Translations under genes and position numbers: made by a program | Assembly (NCBI GenBank): GCA_964642165.1 | Contig: CAZXOC010000143.1 | Location: 1 to 17,970, forward strand | Origin: CAYRVX01 sp964642165 | GTDB lineage: Bacteria > Planctomycetota > Phycisphaerae > SM23-33 | Length of the DNA stretch: 17,970 nt | Reading direction: 5' to 3' | Part shown: positions 13,419 to 17,970 of the stretch, one piece after another | How the letters are laid out: every line of letters begins with the position of its first letter | How positions within the stretch are numbered: position 1 is the stretch's first letter | Notes under the pieces: generated by a model | What the model saw: only the letters and a program-made list of their open reading frames with translations | Database searches by the model: none | Told to the model about the DNA's origin: nothing

Positions 13419-15704
13419 ATGCGATCTCTAGCGCTGTGGGCCATACTACTGCCCGCCGGCAGCCTAGATGCAGCGACCCCGGGCAGCCCCGCCTGGCGCA
13501 ATCTCGGGCCGGGCGGGGGCGGCTGGATTCAGTCGATCTGCGCCGGCCCGCACGACGCGAACGAGTTGTTCGTGGGCTGCGACGTGGGCGGCTTCTACCG
13601 ATCCGCCGATGGCGGCCGAAGCTACTCGATCCGGAACGCGGGCCTTCAGGACTACTGGGTCGAGTGCATTGCCCCGCATCCGCGGGACGCGAACGTGATC
13701 TACCTCGGGTGTGAGAGCGGGGTATACAAGTCAAGCGATCGCGGCCAGAGCTGGCGGTGGCTGCGCGACGGCTTCCCGCCGAAGGGCCGGTACCGCTGGA
13801 CGGCCCCCATCGGCGCGTTGCTGATCGACCCGAAGGCGCCCGAGACGCTCTATGCCGGCATCGGACGCCCGCGGCTTCGGGACTACGGCGCGGGAGCGGT
13901 CTTCAAGACGACGGACGGTGGAGCGCACTGGGCCCGCATCAACGAGGCAGGCAGCCTGCCCGCGAACGCCTGGATCAGCGACCTCCTTCTCGACCCTCGG
14001 GGCAGCGGGCATCTCTACCTCGCCTGCCAGCACGGTGTCTTCCAGAGCCGCGACGCGGGCAAGACGTGGAAGCCGACGGTCGAGGGCCTGCCGCACGGTC
14101 ACGCGCGCCGCCTGGCCCTGTGCCGAGAGCGACCGGAGGTCATCTACCTGACCGTGCGCGCCGCTGCCGGCAGGCAGCCCTGGCAAGGCGGCGTCTACAA
14201 GTCCACCGACGGCGGCAACCGTTGGCGGCCATGCCTGGACGGCCTCGCGCAGCGAGTCAGCAAGCCCGGCGAGGCCGAACAGAAGACGTTCAACTACGAC
14301 CGGCTGGCCGTGCATCCGAGGAACCCCGACATCTCCTACGTGGGCGGGCTCGGATGGGGCAATCACAGGATGTACAAGACCACTGACGGCGGACGGCGGT
14401 GGAAGTCGATCACGAACATCGCCGACCCCGGCTGGATCACGTTCAACGCGGCTTCCGTCACGTGCCTGAGCATGTCGCCTTTCGATCCCGACGTCCTCTA
14501 TTGGGGCAGCTCGATGCACGTCTTCAGGACGTCCGACGGCGGAGCGACGTGGCGGCAGCGGTACTGCCGACAGCTCGCCGACGGCCGCTTCCGCGGGACA
14601 GGACTCGAGGTCACCTGCATGTTGAACGTCTTCGTGCATCCTGGGGATCCGAAGCGGCTCTACTTCGGGTATGCCGACCTCGGGCTGCTGGTCTCAACCG
14701 ATGCGGGCAGCACGTTCCGCCGCAGCGTGGAAGGCATCGATCGCCGCTTTCGAGAAGGGCCGCTGGCGATGGCGTTTGACCCGGCTGACGCGGAACACTG
14801 CTGGGCAGCCTTCGGATGGCGATCCACCTCGGGCCGCGGCGGAGTGGTCGCCGAGTCCACCGATGGGGGCAGAACGTGGCGCCAGGTGGGAACACCGAAG
14901 ACCGGCCTGCCCGCCGGCCTGCACAGGGCGTTGCTCGTGGATCCCGCCAGCTCGAGACAGGCCAGGCGCCTGCTCACGATTGCCACCGGCCATGGGGTGT
15001 ACTCCAGCGAGGATGGTGGCCACACTTGGGGAGCTAGCAACAACGGCATCGCAGCCCCGGGCAGCGTCCGCGATCTCGTAGCCCATCCCACCCGGAAGGG
15101 CGTTTACTGGTGCGTCACCAGCGGAGCCCCGGCGGCAGTCTACCGCACCGACGACGGCGCCCGCACCTGGCGTAGAGCCGGCCGGGACCTCCGGGCCGGC
15201 ACCGTCTGTCAACTGGTCGTGGCGGCATCCGACGCCAGACGCATGTATCTCACCGCGCGGAGCCGGTACGTGGAGGGCCGCGGGGTAGTATGGCCGACGT
15301 CGTGGATTGATTCTGACCATGCGAGCGTCCTTGATTCGGATCTCCTCGCGAAGGAGTTGGTTCTCCTGCTTGAGCTGCTTGTTGTCGCTTGCGAGCCGGA
15401 CACGTGCGTTGATGCTGTTGGCGGCCCAGCCGCGGGCCGCTGCGATGGCGTAGTAGGCGAGGGAAATGACTTGCAGGATGGCCGATTTGACGCCGCTATC
15501 CCATCCGGAAGGCAGCGGAATGTCTGGAAGAGATTGATCGCACAAGGGAAAGCCTCCGTGGCCTCGTTAGTGTCAGTGAAGCCACAGCTTACCGCGTGGT
15601 TCTGTTCGGTCAAGACCCCCAAGTCTGTTCGGGAAGTGTGCGGGCCGAAACTCGCTGGACCAGGACACCGAGAGTCGCTCTGCAGGCCGACGACTGACTT
15701 CTGA
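13419..15704 (+). CDS. Secreted BNR/VPS10-like beta-propeller protein, C-terminus replaced by IS sequence
   Basis: The open frame has 761 codons, but only about the first 621 are genuine. A signal peptide (MRSLALWAILLPAGSLDA) is followed by sortilin/GH74-type propeller sequence with eleven Asp-box-like motifs, including SADGGRSY, SSDRGQSW, TTDGGAHW, SRDAGKTW, STDGGNRW, TSDGGATW, STDGGRTW and SEDGGHTW, separated by strands such as LAVHPRNPDISYVGG. Such proteins are often xyloglucanase-like or binding propellers; no catalytic pair is assignable. Homology ends at about ARSRYVEGRGVV (15282). The remaining codons run antisense through a transposase fragment and beyond, to a chance stop at 15704. 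The gene is therefore 3'-truncated and possibly a pseudogene or expressed as an artificial fusion. GGAGG lies 11 bases before the ATG. Confidence 0.8.
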   Translation: MRSLALWAILLPAGSLDAATPGSPAWRNLGPGGGGWIQSICAGPHDANELFVGCDVGGFYRSADGGRSYSIRNAGLQDYWVECIAPHPRDANVIYLGCESGVYKSSDRGQSWRWLRDGFPPKGRYRWTAPIGALLIDPKAPETLYAGIGRPRLRDYGAGAVFKTTDGGAHWARINEAGSLPANAWISDLLLDPRGSGHLYLACQHGVFQSRDAGKTWKPTVEGLPHGHARRLALCRERPEVIYLTVRAAAGRQPWQGGVYKSTDGGNRWRPCLDGLAQRVSKPGEAEQKTFNYDRLAVHPRNPDISYVGGLGWGNHRMYKTTDGGRRWKSITNIADPGWITFNAASVTCLSMSPFDPDVLYWGSSMHVFRTSDGGATWRQRYCRQLADGRFRGTGLEVTCMLNVFVHPGDPKRLYFGYADLGLLVSTDAGSTFRRSVEGIDRRFREGPLAMAFDPADAEHCWAAFGWRSTSGRGGVVAESTDGGRTWRQVGTPKTGLPAGLHRALLVDPASSRQARRLLTIATGHGVYSSEDGGHTWGASNNGIAAPGSVRDLVAHPTRKGVYWCVTSGAPAAVYRTDDGARTWRRAGRDLRAGTVCQLVVAASDARRMYLTARSRYVEGRGVVWPTSWIDSDHASVLDSDLLAKELVLLLELLVVACEPDTCVDAVGGPAAGRCDGVVGEGNDLQDGRFDAAIPSGRQRNVWKRLIAQGKASVASLVSVKPQLTAWFCSVKTPKSVREVCGPKLAGPGHRESLCRPTTDF
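15282..15545 (-). pseudogene. N-terminal remnant of an integrase-type transposase
   Basis: About 88 codons on the minus strand from a TTG start at 15545, with GGAGG 7 bases upstream. The sequence (LPSGWDSGVKSAILQ, LAYYAIAAARGWAA, NSINARVRLASDN, LLREEIRIKDARM, RRRPYYP) matches the N-terminus of a planctomycete integrase-core transposase family as I know it, including the coiled-coil-like segment. It then breaks off into antisense BNR sequence, so the helix-turn-helix and DDE core are missing. It is a different family member from the transposase at 1829-2908. Confidence 0.7.
15601..15632. repeat. Direct repeat TCTGTTCGG, two copies
   Basis: Identical 9-base copies at 15601-15609 and 15624-15632, spaced 23 bases start to start, lie upstream of the transposase remnant. 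They could be transposase-binding repeats near the element's end, but two short copies may also be chance. Confidence 0.35.
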
Positions 15705-15763
15705 GAAAGGACGTTCGCAGGGGGAGTACGAGTAGTCACCAAGAGTGGCTTTCGCTCACGATT

Positions 15764-15793
15764 GGCCGTATGATCACTTCACGCAAAACGGCC
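15764..15793 (+). promoter_or_regulatory. Inverted repeat with a possible -10 box before the DUF4091 gene
   Basis: GGCCGT (15764-15769) and ACGGCC (15788-15793) form a perfect 6-base inverted repeat around 18 bases. TATGAT (15769-15774) overlaps its left arm and could be a -10 box about 54 bases before the GTG start. No good -35 is present. Confidence 0.25.
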
Positions 15794-15813
15794 TTGTCGA
15801 TCCGACTGGGTAG

Positions 15814-15822
15814 AAAGGAGGT
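15814..15822 (+). promoter_or_regulatory. Strong Shine-Dalgarno fixing a GTG start
   Basis: AAAGGAGGT lies 5 bases before the GTG at 15828 and is immediately followed by signal-peptide coding sequence. It is the best ribosome-binding site in the window and supports GTG as the real start. Confidence 0.8.
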
Positions 15823-15827
15823 ACCAC

Positions 15828-17624
15828 GTGATACTCAGATTCAGCTTGTCGGGGTTGCTGGCTGTCGTGCTTATGGGCTCTGGAACTCCCGTGGCGGGTG
15901 CCGCTACGGAGGGGTTTGGGAGTGAAGGGCCGTTGGTCTGTTACACCGTGCCGGCGTTGAGTTCGTGTCCTCGCCTGCCACACACCCTGCCCCGTGACGG
16001 GCGATTGAGTTCGCAACTGCGGATTGTCGCAGCCAAGGGCGCATTTGAACCGGTTTCGTTCGTGATTTCGCCGCGAGTGAACGTGGCCAGGCTCGAGTTA
16101 AAGGCGTCACCACTGCTAGGGCCCGGAGGTGCGATTCCCGCGGCCAACGTCGACATCAAAGTCGTCAAGTGCTGGTACCAGGGTGGAACGGCATGGTACA
16201 GCTACTTCGGCGATAGCAGTCGTCGCGAACTCGTGCCCGAACTGCTCCTGAACGATGAAACGCTCGTACGGGTCGATCGCGAGAAGAAGGAGAACTATCT
16301 CCGCGTGGGTGACGAGTACCAGTCGATCAGCTATCCGAAGGACCAGGCGACTGACGCGTTCAACTACCTGACGGAACCCGTTGCGGATAGTAAGACGCTC
16401 CAGCCCGTGCGTCTCAGGAAGGGCGAGAACAAGCAGATCTGGATCACGGTCAAGGTCCCTGGAACGGCCGCAGCGGGAATCTACAGCGGCAAGATCACGC
16501 TGGTTGCCGATGGCAAGGGCGTCGGGGCGATGACTGTATCAGTGCGCGTTCTTCCATTCGAACTGCCCATGCCCAGGACGTACTACGACCTGGACCTTCC
16601 CTATCTGGTTACGCTCTATGGCACGGGCGTTCTTGACATCTGTAATCGACTGGGGATAGCTCCTGAAATCGCGGATCGACAGCAGAAGGCCATATACCGG
16701 AATCTCCTTGACCATAACGTCTACAACTGTCGTTCCGACCTGACGCTCAGTCGGCAAAAGGACCGTGCGAAGGCGATTGCGAATCTGCAGCACGAGTTGC
16801 ACATGATGAAGGCTGCGGGATTCGTAATGAAGCCGCTCATCTCCAGGGGCTGGGCATATCCCGCGGGCGAGAAGACCATCGAGGAGTACAAGTCTCGCAT
16901 CGACGCTTTGGTCAAGACGCTGACAGGCGAGGTCGGGCACCGCGACGTCTACATCACCAGTTGGGACGAGGCCGGGGTGGACCGCGTCAAGATCATGCGC
17001 GAGCGGGCGGAGTACACAACCGCCCTGGGCGTCAAGCTTTGGGTGACGACACATCGGGGGAGACATTTCGACCTGGCGGGCTACTGCATCAGTTACGCTA
17101 ATCACGGCGGCTGGCCGAGCCGTGAGAATGTTGCCACGTGGCATGCCTTGGGAGCCAAGGTCGCAAGCTACGCCGGCCCGCATACCGGCCCTGAGAATCC
17201 CGATGTCTTCCGACGCATGGAGGGCCTCGCCAGATACAAGGCCCACTATGACGGATCATTCAACTACAAGTACTACTCCGCGTTGCATCCGACGCTGTAC
17301 AAGAAATACAAGCAGAACGTGTGGAATGACTTCATGGGAGGCTCGTTCCGACCGATGAACCTGGTCTACCCGACCTCACGTGGCGTGATTGACACCATTG
17401 CCTGGGAAGGTTACCGAGAGGGGATCGATGATGTCCGCTATGCGACCAAACTCAAGCAGGTTGCGGCAAAGGCGATTGCCACGGGCCAAGTGCGAGCCGT
17501 CTACGCTGCGAAGAAGGCGCTGATGTGGCTGGAGTTGCTCGATGCGAAGACAGCGGACCTGAACGCGGTGCGCATGGAGATGATTGAGTACACTCTGAAG
17601 ATCCAGACGGCGATGGAGGAGTAG
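15828..17624 (+). CDS. Secreted DUF4091 / GH123-like glycoside hydrolase
   Basis: A protein of 598 residues from a GTG start. The signal peptide (about 1-25) ends PVAGA. Residues of about 60-245 form beta-sandwich sequence (GAFEPVSFVISPR; IWITVKVPGTAAAGIYSGKI; VRVLPFELPMP), the usual N-terminal part before a GH123-like barrel. The barrel contains VYITSWDEAG with Asp380-Glu381, the acidic pair position expected for substrate-assisted GH123 beta-N-acetylgalactosaminidases. The C-terminal AWEGYREGIDDVRYAT (525-540) is the DUF4091 signature. It likely cleaves an N-acetylhexosamine or related glycan outside the cytoplasm; the exact substrate is inference. Base composition is less GC-rich than the genes to the left. 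Only 3 bases separate it from the next gene. Confidence 0.85.
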   Translation: MILRFSLSGLLAVVLMGSGTPVAGAATEGFGSEGPLVCYTVPALSSCPRLPHTLPRDGRLSSQLRIVAAKGAFEPVSFVISPRVNVARLELKASPLLGPGGAIPAANVDIKVVKCWYQGGTAWYSYFGDSSRRELVPELLLNDETLVRVDREKKENYLRVGDEYQSISYPKDQATDAFNYLTEPVADSKTLQPVRLRKGENKQIWITVKVPGTAAAGIYSGKITLVADGKGVGAMTVSVRVLPFELPMPRTYYDLDLPYLVTLYGTGVLDICNRLGIAPEIADRQQKAIYRNLLDHNVYNCRSDLTLSRQKDRAKAIANLQHELHMMKAAGFVMKPLISRGWAYPAGEKTIEEYKSRIDALVKTLTGEVGHRDVYITSWDEAGVDRVKIMRERAEYTTALGVKLWVTTHRGRHFDLAGYCISYANHGGWPSRENVATWHALGAKVASYAGPHTGPENPDVFRRMEGLARYKAHYDGSFNYKYYSALHPTLYKKYKQNVWNDFMGGSFRPMNLVYPTSRGVIDTIAWEGYREGIDDVRYATKLKQVAAKAIATGQVRAVYAAKKALMWLELLDAKTADLNAVRMEMIEYTLKIQTAMEE

Positions 17625-17627
17625 ACC

Positions 17628-17970
17628 ATGAGAGTAGCCCTGTCAATACTCGTTCTGGGTGCGGCGTTGGGCAGTGTGGGGGCGGCCGAGAAGCCGCGCC
17701 GCAAAGTCTACGAATGTCGCTATATGGAGAGTCCCCCATACGGTGTGGCCGCATGGTCACAGTCGAAGATGGTCAAGATGGGGATTGGCAAGGAATCACG
17801 CTTCGTTCCCTACAACAGTGCGGCCGCCAAAGGGCTCATTCTTGATGCGACGGTGTCACGCGAGGTGAAATCTGACCCAAAGCTCAAGGGCCGTGAGACG
17901 TCCTTCTACATGGTGTATGACTCGAAAGGCTGGTACATCTACATTCACTGTGCCGAACCACAGATACAGA
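17628..17970 (+). CDS. Secreted protein with CBM9-like start, 3' partial
   Basis: 114 codons are visible before the window ends. The ATG at 17628 is preceded by GGAGGAG inside the end of the DUF4091 gene, so translation is probably coupled. The signal peptide MRVALSILVLGAALGSVGAA is followed by KVYECRYMESPPYG, a middle stretch with FVPYNSAAAKGLILDATV, and ETSFYMVYDSKGWYIYIHC. The last resembles the strand pattern of a family 9-like carbohydrate-binding domain (a YD-x-x-x-WYI strand after a T-x-F-x-V-like strand). The rest of the gene, and any catalytic part, lies outside the window. Base composition matches the preceding gene. Confidence 0.65.
   Translation, partial: MRVALSILVLGAALGSVGAAEKPRRKVYECRYMESPPYGVAAWSQSKMVKMGIGKESRFVPYNSAAAKGLILDATVSREVKSDPKLKGRETSFYMVYDSKGWYIYIHCAEPQIQ

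Larger units (their letters stand above)
15546..15827. other. Spacer carrying the IS remnant's upstream part and the DUF4091 gene leader
   Basis: There is no credible gene in these 282 bases; the plus-strand frame that crosses it to 15704 is read-through from the truncated BNR gene. It holds a 9-base direct repeat, an inverted repeat near the 3' edge and a strong ribosome-binding site for the next gene. Confidence 0.5.

Noticed and set aside
1..17970. CRISPR arrays, rRNA genes, phage genes
   Set aside because: No regularly spaced repeats, no rRNA-like conserved segments and no phage structural or lysis genes were seen on either strand.

Overview
The window is a GC-rich stretch (two hand-counted 60-nt lines of the central genes gave 67-68% G+C) of what looks like a planctomycete or related PVC-group genome, probably from an assembled contig. 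The evidence is the gene content. There is a malectin/PQQ-propeller protein of the type abundant in Planctomycetes, a series of large secreted beta-propeller and beta-helix proteins, a DUF4091/GH123-like protein, and integrase-core (rve) insertion sequences. There are no rRNA, canonical tRNA or housekeeping genes to fix the taxon, so this assignment is an inference.

Layout. (1) 1-1113, plus strand: the 3' part of a malectin-PQQ gene. (2) About 1.4-3.0 kb, minus strand: an integrase-core transposase with an intact DDE triad, followed by a small coupled hypothetical gene. A strongly folded leader lies upstream of the transposase. (3) 3064-11456, minus strand, transcribed from right to left: sialidase (GH33-like), a relic tail of a lost gene, a Kelch-propeller protein, an FlgD-like/NHL-propeller protein and a right-handed beta-helix protein. 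The last three are spaced 26-36 bp apart and look like one operon. (4) 11457-11622: divergent promoter region. (5) 11623-15282, plus strand: a TIM-barrel glycosidase-like protein and an 11-motif BNR propeller protein. (6) 15282-15545, minus strand: the N-terminal remnant of a second, different transposase that cuts off the BNR gene. (7) 15828-17970, plus strand: a DUF4091/GH123-like protein and the start of a secreted CBM9-like protein, overlapping only by tight spacing. This last block is visibly less GC-rich (about 55% in two hand-counted lines).

Function. Nearly every non-transposon gene carries a signal peptide and a carbohydrate-active or carbohydrate-binding-type fold. The most economical reading is a locus for extracellular or periplasmic recognition and breakdown of complex, possibly sialylated or amino-sugar glycans. 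No transporter, sigma/anti-sigma pair or sulfatase is visible in the window.

The most notable non-obvious items are listed here: the multi-hairpin leader upstream of the transposase (2905-3023); a cloverleaf-like 64-nt element between two plus-strand genes (13235-13298); the relic gene tail in the middle of the minus-strand operon (9605-9766); the transposase remnant that fuses antisense codons onto the BNR protein; and the half-propeller joined to malectin at the left edge. None of these amounts to a demonstrated new system.
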